Below, piece after piece: positions 7,698-16,734 of a stretch of 64,000 nt of DNA. The notes under the pieces are model-generated. The model ran no database searches, was not told where the DNA came from, and saw nothing but the letters and a program-made list of their open reading frames with translations. Location of the stretch: NCBI RefSeq assembly GCF_030622045.1, contig NZ_CP130886.1:6580001-6644000 (forward strand), given 5' to 3'. This DNA is from Planctellipticum variicoloris (GTDB lineage Bacteria; Planctomycetota; Planctomycetia; Planctomycetales; Planctomycetaceae). The translations under genes were made by a program, and so were the position numbers. Positions within the stretch are counted from its first letter, which is position 1. Each line of letters begins with the position of its first letter.

Positions 7698-9323
7698 ATG
7701 ATCGATTCGCCCCTTTCCGTGCGGCTGCTGTCCTCCGTCCGCCGCCGGCTGTTTCTCGCCGCGCTGGGCCGCTGCTGGTATCGCTCGCTGCTTGTTCTCT
7801 GCGCGGTGTATGCCGCAGGACTGCTCGTGGCGCGTCTGACCGGTTACGGGCCGCAGCTCTTCACGTGGTGGTCCCTGCTGATCCTGCCGGCTTTAGCGCT
7901 GCTGGCGGCGTTCGTCCTGCTCCGTCGGCCGACGGCCGTGGATGCCGCCCGGGCGGTCGATGGCTGGGCGGGAACCAAGGATCTCTACCTGACGTTATCG
8001 ATGCTCAAGACCTCGGCGGGAGAGTATCAGCCTCTCGTGCTGCTGGCCGCCGAGCAGCGGGCGGGGTCGGTCTCGCCGCAGAAAGTGCTGCCGTTTGCGT
8101 GGCAGAAGAAGTACTGGAATCTGCTCTGGGCGCCCGCGGTCGTCGTGCTCGGCTGGGTTTTCCTCCCGCAGCTCGATCCATTCCAGAAGCTCGCGCAGGC
8201 CAACGTCATCGAACAGCGCAAGGTCCGCCTCGACGATTCCAAGAAAGCCACCGCGCTGCGCCTGGCCGAAGTTCGCAAGCAGGCCGAGGAACGGGAAGAG
8301 TCCGACCCGACCGAGGGCGCCCTCAAAGACCTGCAGTTCGCGTTCAACAAGACCAAGCCGAAGGAAAAGAAGGAAAACCTGCAGGCGCTGATGGCCGAGC
8401 AGAAGAAGCTGGGCGAGATGTGGCGTGGCCTCAGCGAGAGCAAGCTGAAAGAGTTCCTCAAAAACAGCGACTCTCTCTCCGACCAGCAGTTCGGCATGGC
8501 CAGCGACGAAGAGCTGCGCAAGATGATGGAGGATCTGAAGAACGGGTCCGCAGAAAGTCTCAAGCGCGAACTGGAGGGTATGAAGGACGCGCTTCAGAAG
8601 CTGGCGAAAACCGACGATCCCGCCGAACAGCAGAAGGTCGAGCAGGAGCTCAAGCAGCGGATGGACAAGCTCGAACGGATGGCCCGCGATAAACTGGGGT
8701 CCCCCGAGATGAGCGCCGCCCTCAAGCGGGCGAAGGAGCAGCTCGACCTGTCCAAAATGCAGGACCTGACGCCCGAAGCCCTGCAGGCGGCGATGGAATC
8801 GATGGACCTCGCCGGGAAGGAATTCGAAGAGCTGGCGGTCTCGATGAAAGACATGCAGCAGCTCGAGCAGGCCCTCAAGACGCTGCAGATGGCCAAGAAA
8901 CTCAACGAGCAGGAAATGCTCGACGGGGAAATGGCCGCCGGTCAGTGCGAGTCTCTCGCCGACTACGAAGAGCTCTATGCCCAGCTCCTGGCCGAAGGAA
9001 AATATGACGAGGGCGAAGGAATGGGCGACGAGGGGATGGGCCGGGGCGGAGCGGCTCCTGAAGATGATTCCGTGAAGACCGGCTTCAAGGACGAAGAGTC
9101 CAAGTCGCAGATGACGCTCGGCAAAGTGCTGATGTCGATGAAGACCCGTGCGGCCCCCGATCAGGACGAACCTCAGGCGCAGGTGCAGTACAAAGCCGCC
9201 GTCCAGCAGGTGAAGCAGGGAGTCAATGAAGCCATCCTGCAGGAACAGGTTCCTCCGGGATACGTCGATGGCATCAAGCGCTATTTCGATGCGCTCGAAG
9301 CCGATCAGAAATCGGACCGCTGA
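7698..9323 (+). CDS. Membrane-anchored coiled-coil protein
   Basis: This 541-residue protein has three hydrophobic segments (about 29-47, 54-76 and 140-160). A long, highly charged helical region rich in Glu, Lys, Met and Leu follows (about 185-430; for example LKDLQFAFNKTKPKEKKENLQALMAEQKKLGEMWR), typical of a coiled coil. A Gly/Met/Glu linker (GEGMGDEGMGRGG) and a short C-terminal helical part end it. The ATG is chosen for the GAGGAG site nine bases upstream. I cannot name the family. It is probably a membrane-attached scaffold in the cytoplasm or periplasm. The next gene starts 71 bases later, so readthrough into the ABC operon is possible. Confidence 0.7.
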   Translation: MIDSPLSVRLLSSVRRRLFLAALGRCWYRSLLVLCAVYAAGLLVARLTGYGPQLFTWWSLLILPALALLAAFVLLRRPTAVDAARAVDGWAGTKDLYLTLSMLKTSAGEYQPLVLLAAEQRAGSVSPQKVLPFAWQKKYWNLLWAPAVVVLGWVFLPQLDPFQKLAQANVIEQRKVRLDDSKKATALRLAEVRKQAEEREESDPTEGALKDLQFAFNKTKPKEKKENLQALMAEQKKLGEMWRGLSESKLKEFLKNSDSLSDQQFGMASDEELRKMMEDLKNGSAESLKRELEGMKDALQKLAKTDDPAEQQKVEQELKQRMDKLERMARDKLGSPEMSAALKRAKEQLDLSKMQDLTPEALQAAMESMDLAGKEFEELAVSMKDMQQLEQALKTLQMAKKLNEQEMLDGEMAAGQCESLADYEELYAQLLAEGKYDEGEGMGDEGMGRGGAAPEDDSVKTGFKDEESKSQMTLGKVLMSMKTRAAPDQDEPQAQVQYKAAVQQVKQGVNEAILQEQVPPGYVDGIKRYFDALEADQKSDR

Positions 9324-9394
9324 AGTTTCTCGCGTTTCCCGACGTTCGCGCTCCCCGCTCGATTTGAGCCCTGTTTCCGGAGTCGGCCGTCCGC

Positions 9395-10429
9395 ATGCCA
9401 GCTTCCCGACATCACTGGTTGTGGCTCCCTGCGATCGCCGCCGCCTTCGTGCTCCTCGTCTGGAGCACCGGCCGAAGGTCGGTGAACGGCCACGCTCCGC
9501 TGGTCGTCTATTGCAGCCACGATGCGGTGTATGCCGAATCGATCCTCCGACAGTTCGAACAGGAGCTCGGGATCCCCGTCGAAGTCCGCTTCGACACCGA
9601 GGCCACGAAGTCGCTGGGGCTGATCAATCTGCTGCTGCAGGAACGCGAACGGCCCCGTTGCGATGTTTTCTGGAACAACGAGCTGCTCGGCATGCTCCAC
9701 CTGCAATCCGAGGGAGTTCTGGAACCCTATCGGGGCGCCGGCTGGAAACGCATTCCGCAGCAGTATCGCGACCCCGAGGGGAACTGGACCGGGTTCGGCG
9801 CCCGCCTGCGTGTCTGGATCGTGAATACCGGGCTGCTGCCGGAAGCCACCGAAGCCTCGCTCGATCAGCTCTGGACGGACAACCCGCGGACGCTGGCGGT
9901 CGCCAAACCGCTCTACGGCACCACCCTCACGCAATACAGCCTGCTCTGGAAACTGTGGGGGCCGGATCAACTGAAGGCGTGGCATCGCGACGTCCGTCAG
10001 CGCGGCGTGCGCGAGGTGAACGGCAACGGACTCGTCAAGGACATGGTTGCCGCCGGGACCTGCTCGGCGGGTTGGACCGACACCGACGACACGTTTGCGG
10101 CTCTGGAGGCCGGAGCGCCCGTTCGGATGCTGCCGCTGAAGGTCGAGGGGCGAACGATCGTGATTCCCAATACCGTCGCCATTATCCGCGGCACAAGCCG
10201 CCGGGGCGATGCGGAACTGCTGGTCGACTACCTGCTGTCGGCGCAGACCGAGCTGGCGCTGGCGCGATCGACCGCACGACAGATTCCGCTGGGCAAAGTT
10301 CCCGACGCCGAAGTTCCCGCTGAAGTCCGCGAGCTGCTTCCCCGGGCGGCGGAAGGGCACGACCTGCGGGATCTGCTCCCGAATCGTGACGCGTGCCTCG
10401 CCTGGCTCAAGTCGGAGTACCTCGAGTGA
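9395..10429 (+). CDS. Iron-type ABC transporter substrate-binding protein
   Basis: This 344-residue protein begins with an N-terminal membrane anchor (WLWLPAIAAAFVLLVWST) and carries the fold of family-1 solute-binding proteins of the FbpA/AfuA group. The start LVVYCSHDAVYAESILRQFEQELGIPVEVRFDTEA is the usual 'vYs..d..y...i...Fe..tGi.V' pattern. It would capture a ligand, probably ferric iron or a related anion complex, in the periplasm and hand it to the permease. The signal resembles an uncleaved anchor. The permease GTG start overlaps its stop codon, so the two are translationally coupled. The ligand is inferred from family only. Confidence 0.82.
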   Translation: MPASRHHWLWLPAIAAAFVLLVWSTGRRSVNGHAPLVVYCSHDAVYAESILRQFEQELGIPVEVRFDTEATKSLGLINLLLQERERPRCDVFWNNELLGMLHLQSEGVLEPYRGAGWKRIPQQYRDPEGNWTGFGARLRVWIVNTGLLPEATEASLDQLWTDNPRTLAVAKPLYGTTLTQYSLLWKLWGPDQLKAWHRDVRQRGVREVNGNGLVKDMVAAGTCSAGWTDTDDTFAALEAGAPVRMLPLKVEGRTIVIPNTVAIIRGTSRRGDAELLVDYLLSAQTELALARSTARQIPLGKVPDAEVPAEVRELLPRAAEGHDLRDLLPNRDACLAWLKSEYLE

Positions 10430-11880
10430 CCTGGCTGTCCGCCTGCGGGTGGACGCTGTTTCGAAGCGTGCTGCTGACCCTGCTGGCCTGGCCGGTCAGC
10501 TCGGCCCTTGCGGAGCATCTGCGGCACATTCCCGGCCCTCGACGATCCCTTGGCCTGCTGCTGCTGCTCGCACCGTTCCTGTTTCCGGAGCTCGTCACCG
10601 GTTACGCCTATGCACCGTGGGTCGCCGGCCTCCCCTGGTCGGCCGAGGGACTGTGCTGTCTCCTCCTCTGGCTGAGAATCATTCCGATCGGCGCAGTGAC
10701 GCTGCTGATTGCCCCCCCCGCCGGCGTCTCGGCGTCCGCCTGGCATCTCCGCCAACTGCTCCGCAGGACTGGTCGAAATCCGGGCAGTCCCCTCCGCTGG
10801 ATCTGGGAGCGCTCGGTCCGCCGGTCCGTTCCGGCCCTGGGGTTGATGTGGTTTGTCCTGTTTCAGGAGTTTGAGCTGGCGGCTCTGCTCAAGACGGTTT
10901 CCTGGGCGGACTGGCTGTTCGTAGCGCAGGTCGGAGGCCTCCCGCTTTCGACGTCGTGGCGACTGGCGGTGCTCCCGCTCCTTGGCGAGCTGGTCGTTCT
11001 CCTGCCGATCCTCCTCCTCGTCACTCGCAGCACTGGCGGCTGGTCGCGAGAAATCCCGCCGCCGCCGCACCCGTTGATCGCGTGGATGTGCCGGGGCTAT
11101 CTTGCCGCGGCGATCCTTCTCGTGTGCGTCGTGCCCATTGTCCTGATGTTGCGCACGAGCTGGAGCGCACTCAGTGCCCACCTCCTGCAGCGGCTGCAGT
11201 GGGCGGGTCTCGGACGCGAGCTGGTGGGCGGCGTCGGCGTCGCCACGTGCGCGGGCGGACTGGCGTGGTGGTTGGCGGACCAGATTCGCCCTCGGGCGGG
11301 CTGGTCCGCCCGCTGGTTGTGGCTGATTCCGGGCTGCTGCGGTTCGCTGGTCGTCGGACTGACGCTCGTGAATCTGTTTCAGCGCGGATGGCTGAACTTC
11401 GCGTATGACACCCCTCTCCCGTGGATCCTGGGGCTGACGATTCTCCTGCTGCCCCGCGCAGCGCTGCTGCAGGTCTGGCTGCAACGGATCAGGCCCGGCT
11501 CGCCCGTTCATACGGCCCGCATGACCGCTGCGATGGCAGGACGCAACGCGGCCAGTCGCGGGCTCGTCTGGCGGCTGGAGCATCTACCAGCCTGCCTGGC
11601 GGTCGGACTGGTCTGCTGGTGGGGTTACCTGGATGTCACCACCGCCTACCTCCTGAATCCCACCGGCATGGTTCCCGGGATCGTGCGGCTCTACAATTTC
11701 ATGCACTACGGTCGCTCGGCTGCTCTCTCTGCCGAGGCCGCCGTGCTGCTGCTGACGCCGCTGATCGGGGCGTTGGCCGTTTTGTCACTTGTCCCGCTTC
11801 TGAGCGGGATGTTTGCCCGTCGGCAACGAACGAACACGCCTTCGGATTCGCAGCCGCCGGCGGAACCTGAGTCAGCATGA
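10426..11880 (+). CDS. Iron-type ABC transporter permease (fused two-unit type)
   Basis: This 484-residue protein has about 11-12 hydrophobic segments, fitting the two-copy permeases of the FbpB group in which both transport halves lie in one chain. Strong helices begin at LLLLLAPFLFPELVTGYAYAP, AAILLVCVVPIVLMLRTSW and AVLLLTPLIGALAVLSL. The GTG start overlaps the preceding stop (GTGA). Its own stop overlaps the ATG of the ATPase gene (ATGA). The three genes therefore form a tightly coupled importer operon. Conserved EAA-type loops were not clearly recognised, so the sequence is somewhat divergent. Confidence 0.8.
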   Translation: MTWLSACGWTLFRSVLLTLLAWPVSSALAEHLRHIPGPRRSLGLLLLLAPFLFPELVTGYAYAPWVAGLPWSAEGLCCLLLWLRIIPIGAVTLLIAPPAGVSASAWHLRQLLRRTGRNPGSPLRWIWERSVRRSVPALGLMWFVLFQEFELAALLKTVSWADWLFVAQVGGLPLSTSWRLAVLPLLGELVVLLPILLLVTRSTGGWSREIPPPPHPLIAWMCRGYLAAAILLVCVVPIVLMLRTSWSALSAHLLQRLQWAGLGRELVGGVGVATCAGGLAWWLADQIRPRAGWSARWLWLIPGCCGSLVVGLTLVNLFQRGWLNFAYDTPLPWILGLTILLLPRAALLQVWLQRIRPGSPVHTARMTAAMAGRNAASRGLVWRLEHLPACLAVGLVCWWGYLDVTTAYLLNPTGMVPGIVRLYNFMHYGRSAALSAEAAVLLLTPLIGALAVLSLVPLLSGMFARRQRTNTPSDSQPPAEPESA

Positions 11881-13721
11881 CGACCGCATCCAACCTCTGG
11901 CGACTCGAACGGGTGACGTTGCAGGGGCGGCCTCAACCCCGCCTGGACGACGTCACGCTCCACGTTCCGGCAGGCGTGACCGCGGTCCTCGGGCCTTCGG
12001 GAGCCGGCAAATCTTCGCTGCTGTCGCTGCTGGTCGGATTCGAAACGCCCGGCTCCGGCCGAATCATTCGATGCCAACCTGCCCCGACCGGACAGGCCGA
12101 TCTTTTCTGGGGACCGCCCGACGATGGGCTGTGGCCGCATCTGACGGTTCGCGAGCATCTCACGACCGTTGCGCCGGCCGGCACGGCGGCGGACCGCATT
12201 GATGGATTACTCAAGGACTTCGATCTGACGGCGCTGGTGAATGCGCGGCCCGAGAGACTTTCGCTCGGCGAACGCTCCCGGCTCAATGTTGTTCGTGCGC
12301 TGGCGACGGAGGCTTCGATCCTCGTGCTCGACGAGCCGCTGTCGCATGTCGAGGCCGGTCGCCAGGTTCGGTTCTGGCAGGCGGTGCGCCGCGAACTGCA
12401 GCGATCCGGCAGTCACCTGGTCTTTGCCACTCACGATCGGGAAGCCGTCCTGCGGGAAGCCGCGCACGTGATCTGCCTGGAAGCCGGCCGTCTGACGTAT
12501 GCCGGTTCTGTTGCTGAGCTCTACCATTGCCCCCCTTCGCTCGACCTGGCGGAGCTGCTCGGACCGGCCAACTGGCTCGACGACTCCAGCCGGACCCGCT
12601 GGCTGGCTGATTCGCTGTCGGAGCGTCATCCCTGCATTCGTCCGGAGTCGCTCGTCGTCGAAGCCGAAAGCGATGGCCCTTGCGAACTTCTCGGCAGTCA
12701 AAGGCTGGGGCAATATTGCGAATCCCGCATGCGGCAGGACGGCCAGAATCTTGAAATCCGGCTGCTGCACCGCGTCCCCGAACGGCCCCTCGACGTTGGC
12801 GGGCGAGTCCGACTCCGGCTGCTGCCCTGGTTGCTCATCCTGGTTCTGGCTCTGATTCCCGGCTGCAGTGGGCCGGACGAACCGGCGCTCTCCGCCCATG
12901 AAACTGAGTCCTGGTCCTTGCCCGCCCACGCAGGCCGCATGCCGGCGCCGCGCGGCATCGGCCCCGGGCCGGATCGCACGCTGTATGTCCTCGACAACGC
13001 CGGCCGGGTGCTGGTGTACGACGAAGCGGGCGAGCTGCTCCGCGAGTGGTGGATGCCGGACTACGACATCGGCAAAGCCGAGGGGGTCTGCGTCCTGCAG
13101 GACGGTCGCGTCGCCGTCGCCGACACGCACTATCACCGTGTAGTCGTCTTCGATCAGCAGGGAATCGAGCAACTGCGGTTCGGCAAACTGGGCGAAGGGC
13201 CGGGCGAGTTCATCTATCCGGTGAAGGTGATTCAGTCTCCGTCGGGAACGCTGTTTGTCTGCGAGTACGGCGGTCACGACCGCGTGCAGATGTTTCGGCC
13301 GGACGGAACGTACGTCGGCGAGTTCGGCAGTTTCGGTACGGCGCCGGGAGAGTTCCAGCGTCCCAGCGGGATCGTCTGGCGCGACGGGCTGCTCTATGTC
13401 GTCGACGCATTCAACAACCGCGTCCAGGTCTTTACCGAACAGGGCCGGTTCGTCAAGGTGATCGCCGACGGCGCGGACGGCGCGTCGCTCTACTACCCCT
13501 ACGACGTCGCTCTCACACCCGACGACCGGCTGCTCGTCGTCGAGTATGGCGGCAGTCGCGTGACGGCGATCGACCTCGACGGCAAACTGCTCGGCCGCTT
13601 CGGAACGCCGGGCGGTGGGGAGAACCAGCTCATGACCCCCTGGGGACTGACGGTCGACTCCCAGGGGCGGCTGTTGATCTGCGACACCGGCAATCGCCGA
13701 CTCGTGCGGCTGGAGTTATAG
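11877..13721 (+). CDS. ABC ATPase fused to an NHL beta-propeller lipoprotein
   Basis: This 614-residue protein is a fusion. Residues 5-310 are a complete importer ATPase: Walker A GPSGAGKSS (39-47), signature LSLGE (128-132), Walker B ILVLDEP (148-154), H-loop His186 and a TOBE-like tail with the motif RPESLVVE. At residues 314-331 comes a hydrophobic segment ending in a lipobox-like IPGC (Cys330), and from about 345 on there are NHL-type repeats (GVCVLQDGRVAVADTHYHRVVVFD, GEFIYPVKVIQSPSGTLFVCEYG and others). The ATPase would stay inside the cell and the propeller outside. No good internal start was found. It starts with an ATGA overlap with the permease. Confidence 0.85.
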   Translation: MTTASNLWRLERVTLQGRPQPRLDDVTLHVPAGVTAVLGPSGAGKSSLLSLLVGFETPGSGRIIRCQPAPTGQADLFWGPPDDGLWPHLTVREHLTTVAPAGTAADRIDGLLKDFDLTALVNARPERLSLGERSRLNVVRALATEASILVLDEPLSHVEAGRQVRFWQAVRRELQRSGSHLVFATHDREAVLREAAHVICLEAGRLTYAGSVAELYHCPPSLDLAELLGPANWLDDSSRTRWLADSLSERHPCIRPESLVVEAESDGPCELLGSQRLGQYCESRMRQDGQNLEIRLLHRVPERPLDVGGRVRLRLLPWLLILVLALIPGCSGPDEPALSAHETESWSLPAHAGRMPAPRGIGPGPDRTLYVLDNAGRVLVYDEAGELLREWWMPDYDIGKAEGVCVLQDGRVAVADTHYHRVVVFDQQGIEQLRFGKLGEGPGEFIYPVKVIQSPSGTLFVCEYGGHDRVQMFRPDGTYVGEFGSFGTAPGEFQRPSGIVWRDGLLYVVDAFNNRVQVFTEQGRFVKVIADGADGASLYYPYDVALTPDDRLLVVEYGGSRVTAIDLDGKLLGRFGTPGGGENQLMTPWGLTVDSQGRLLICDTGNRRLVRLEL

Positions 13722-13736
13722 CCGGAGACGTCCGGA

Positions 13737-14561
13737 TCAGCCTTGTCCCAGCTCCCGCGAACGTTCTGTGGCGGCTTCGACGGCGTTCATCAGAATTCCG
13801 CGCAAACCGCCGCGCTCCAGCTCATGCAGGCCGGCAATCGTAGTGCCGCCGGGACTCGTGACCGCATCCTTGAGCTGCCCCGGATGCTGCCCGGTGGCGA
13901 GCACCATCTGCGCGGCCCCCAGCACCGTTTGAGCCGCCAGCCGGGTTGCCACGTCGCGCGGCAGCCCCATTCGTACGCCGCCGTCGCTGAGAGCTTCGAT
14001 GATCTGATACACGTACGCCGGACCGCTGCCGGACAGACCGGTCACCGCGTCGAGCAATTTCTCCGGCACTTCCACCGCCAGCCCAGTCGTCGACAGCAAC
14101 ATCTCCACCAGTTGGGCGTCGCCGGGACGGCAATGCGGACCCATCGCAAATGCGCTGGCCCCTTCGCCGACCAGACAGGGGGTATTGGGCATCACGCGCA
14201 CCAGTCGGGTTCCAGGCGGCAGCCCGGCGGAGATGCGAGTCAGCGACTGCCCCGCCGCAATCGAGACCACGAGATGATCGGAAGTGACGAGATCGCGAAT
14301 CTGCGTCAGCACGTCCGGAATATGCTGCGGTTTCACCGACAAGACGATCAGGCGCGCGGCGATCAGGAGCTCGGCGACGCCGGAGACCGCCTTTCCGCCC
14401 GTCGCCGCCGCAAAGCGCTGCATTGCATCCGCGGAGACATCGTAGCCTAAGAGGTGATCCGGACCGACGACGCCCGCCGTGACAAACCCTTTGCCCAGGG
14501 CGGCGGCCATCTGGCCGGCCCCCAGAAAGCCAATCACCGGGGGCGGGGCGGTCGCTGTCAT
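13737..14561 (-). CDS. proC: Pyrroline-5-carboxylate reductase
   Basis: This 274-residue enzyme carries out the last step of proline synthesis, reducing pyrroline-5-carboxylate with NAD(P)H. The N-terminal Rossmann motif GFLGAGQMAAALGKGF is characteristic, as are the central VKPQHIPDVL, the VRVMPNTP motif and the C-terminal TGLSGSGPAYVY, which sits in the ProC signature. Length is typical. The ATG with GGAG eight bases upstream is chosen over an earlier in-frame start. The C-terminus faces the stop of the NHL fusion gene only 15 bases away. A ketoacyl synthase lies upstream on the same strand. Confidence 0.95.
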   Translation of the reverse strand: MTATAPPPVIGFLGAGQMAAALGKGFVTAGVVGPDHLLGYDVSADAMQRFAAATGGKAVSGVAELLIAARLIVLSVKPQHIPDVLTQIRDLVTSDHLVVSIAAGQSLTRISAGLPPGTRLVRVMPNTPCLVGEGASAFAMGPHCRPGDAQLVEMLLSTTGLAVEVPEKLLDAVTGLSGSGPAYVYQIIEALSDGGVRMGLPRDVATRLAAQTVLGAAQMVLATGQHPGQLKDAVTSPGGTTIAGLHELERGGLRGILMNAVEAATERSRELGQG

Positions 14562-14616
14562 GGAGTCAACTCCTTGTCCGCGTCTGGCGGAGGCGGTTCG
14601 GGTGCGGTCCAGCAAG

Positions 14617-14654
14617 CGAGCGACCCCGGCGATGGTCTCGGCCGGGGTCGCTCG
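14617..14654 (-). terminator. 14-bp perfect hairpin between a ketoacyl synthase and proC
   Basis: Arms CGAGCGACCCCGGC and GCCGGGGTCGCTCG enclose a 10-base loop, about 40 bases after the ketoacyl synthase stop codon. No T-run follows on the minus strand, so it may be a Rho-assisted or structural mRNA 3' end, separating the two minus-strand genes. Confidence 0.6.
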
Positions 14655-14693
14655 GAATGTGGAAAATTGTACGCCCGCGGCGGGCCAAAGTCG

Positions 14694-15980
14694 TCAGACG
14701 GCCCGGATCACCGCAGCGGCGCTCTGTCCCATCCGAGTCCGGTTGACGCTCAGCGCAATGCCATTGCTCATCTGCATCGGCTCGCTGTGCACGATATTCA
14801 GCGGGCAAAGCGGGTCCGGCGTCCGGTAATTGAGGGTCATCGGAAGCTGCCCGTGCTGCATCGCCAGCAGGCTGCCGGCCAGTTCCACCGCACCGGCGCC
14901 GGCGTCGAAGTGACCGAAGTAACTCTTCAGCGCTGTCACCGGAATCTTTTCGGCAATCTGCCCCAGCGCCCGCTGATACCCGCGGGCTTCTGCAATATCG
15001 TCCCGTCGCGTTCCCTTGCCGTGTGCGTTGATGTGCCCGAGATCGCGGGGAGTCATCTGCGACTGCCGCAGGGCTGCTTGAATGGCGCGTTCCAGGCCGA
15101 CGCCCGATTCCCGGTCGGAAGCGCCGTCCGAGCCGCCGCCGACGCCGACGATCTCGCAGTAGATCGAAGCGCCCCGGCGAATTGCGTGCTCGTAGCTTTC
15201 CAGCACGAAGGCCGCTGCCCCTTCGCCCACGACCGTTCCGTCGCGATGCAGATCGAACGGACGGCAGGCCGACGCGGGATCTTCCCCGCGGGACAGGCTT
15301 TCGTAAAGGTTCAGCCGGGCGATCTCCAGGGGATGAATATAGGAACTGCAGGCGCCGACGATCATCGCGTCGGCGCGGCCGCGCTGAATCACCCGCACAG
15401 CCTCAGCGATAGCCAGCAGCGCGGAAGACTCGCAGGCGGTAATCGTATTGTTCGGCCCGCGGGCATCGTGTTCGATCGCCACGTGGCACGCCGGCATGTT
15501 CGGAAGCTGCTTCAGCAGCCAGAGGGGACAGATCTGCCCCATCGTGTCTTCACCCCAGCGGGTGAAGCTCTCGTCGTCGTCGACGCACCCCTGCATCTTG
15601 CGAGCAGCATCCGCCAGCTCTTCCGGAGTGGTGGAAATATGCCCAGCGCCAAACTCCACGCCCAGGCGCTCCGGGTCAATATCGCCGCGGGTCAGCCCCG
15701 CGTCCTTCATGGCCATCGACGCCGAGGAAACCCCGAGCTGCACGTCGCGGGACATGACTTTGAGGAATTTCTTCTGCTGGATGAACTGCAGCGGATCGAA
15801 GTCGTGAATCTCCGCAGCCAGCTTCGAAGGCAGATTCGTGGCCGGAAACGCGGACAACACATCAATCCCGGAGCGACCGGAAATAAGGTTCGACCAGAAG
15901 GGGTCGCACCCGATACCGATCGGCGATACGACTCCGATTCCGGAGACGACCACGCGGGGAAAAGCGGCCTGAGCCGTCAT
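14694..15980 (-). CDS. Divergent beta-ketoacyl synthase
   Basis: This 428-residue protein has the thiolase fold of KAS I/II enzymes (FabB/FabF), which join an acyl chain to malonyl-ACP. The catalytic triad is visible: Cys183 in TACESSALLA, His320 in NAHGKGT and His357 in KSYFGHFDAGAGA. The bases around the nucleophile and the first His depart from the standard TACSTGA and AHGTSTP, so it is not a housekeeping FabF. It may act on a special fatty acid or polyketide. It stands alone, with no ACP or reductase beside it. The start follows MTAQAAFPRVVVSGIGVVSPIG, as in the family. Confidence 0.85.
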   Translation of the reverse strand: MTAQAAFPRVVVSGIGVVSPIGIGCDPFWSNLISGRSGIDVLSAFPATNLPSKLAAEIHDFDPLQFIQQKKFLKVMSRDVQLGVSSASMAMKDAGLTRGDIDPERLGVEFGAGHISTTPEELADAARKMQGCVDDDESFTRWGEDTMGQICPLWLLKQLPNMPACHVAIEHDARGPNNTITACESSALLAIAEAVRVIQRGRADAMIVGACSSYIHPLEIARLNLYESLSRGEDPASACRPFDLHRDGTVVGEGAAAFVLESYEHAIRRGASIYCEIVGVGGGSDGASDRESGVGLERAIQAALRQSQMTPRDLGHINAHGKGTRRDDIAEARGYQRALGQIAEKIPVTALKSYFGHFDAGAGAVELAGSLLAMQHGQLPMTLNYRTPDPLCPLNIVHSEPMQMSNGIALSVNRTRMGQSAAAVIRAV

Positions 15981-16734
15981 AGCCTGACCTTGTTCGCAAC
16001 CCGCGCCCCGGCATCCCTCGGAGAGCGGTTTCTACCCCAGTGCACTTTCCGACGGCGGTCCCCGCCTCCCGGCCCTAAGATCCTTCGGACTCCGCCAGGC
16101 CGGCAGTTACAGCGCAACTCGTTACGCCGCTTGGAAATGCAGCCAAAACCACAATTCTGAGACGCCAAGTCGCTTCCGCGACTTCAGCAGCTCGTCTCTG
16201 TTGTTATCGGTCTGCGAATGCGTCGCCGTGCAGAGCAGCCTCACAATGCCGCCGAAACGTTTCCGAGGAAATCTCTTTCCACGGAACCACCCCGACGACC
16301 CGATCCGTACTCCGGATCGAGACTGCTCCAGATTTCAGGAACACCCAAGTCAATTGCAGACTTCCGCCTCTTTCGATGCACCATCCGCCAACGAACCCCG
16401 TCGGCGGACCCCAGCGGCACAGTCGAGAACAGCTCTCGATTCAGGCACCCCTGCCCGAACCGATGATGAAGTCCGCAATTCACCGAGTAATTACACCCGG
16501 CAATCGCGAAATTGTCAAGAAATCTTCCGTGAATATGTATACAAAAAGTTATGTCGAAAAAGCTCTGTTGCCGGCGGGGTTTTCGCAGTCGCTACAACCG
16601 AACGCTTCGCTATTTCCTTCCAAACGGACATTCCAGATGGACGATCTCAACGAAGGGGATGCAGGCGCCCCGCGGAGTCCCAGTCGGCAATCTAGGATTC
16701 CCAGAAACGCCTCGCGGAGCTCCGGGCTCATCTT
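15981..16734. other. Long intergenic region upstream of fliD
   Basis: These 754 bases carry no convincing gene; the short open frames lack good starts and domain signals. A relatively AT-rich part (16480-16560) suits a promoter. A candidate sigma-70-like pair, TTGTCA at 16512-16517 and TATGTA at 16534-16539 with a 16-base spacer, is weak and could be chance. No flagellar sigma-28 or sigma-54 consensus was recognised. It should also carry the promoter of the ketoacyl synthase, which reads leftwards. Confidence 0.4.

Noticed and set aside
14454-16160. A 568-residue open frame on the plus strand across proC and the ketoacyl synthase
   Set aside because: It is an antisense shadow; the opposite strand carries two complete enzymes with catalytic motifs.
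16512-16539. A sigma-70-like promoter (TTGTCA, 16 bases, TATGTA) before fliD
   Set aside because: The -10 match is poor (3 of 6) and planctomycete promoters are not well defined; kept only as a remark in the intergenic entry.
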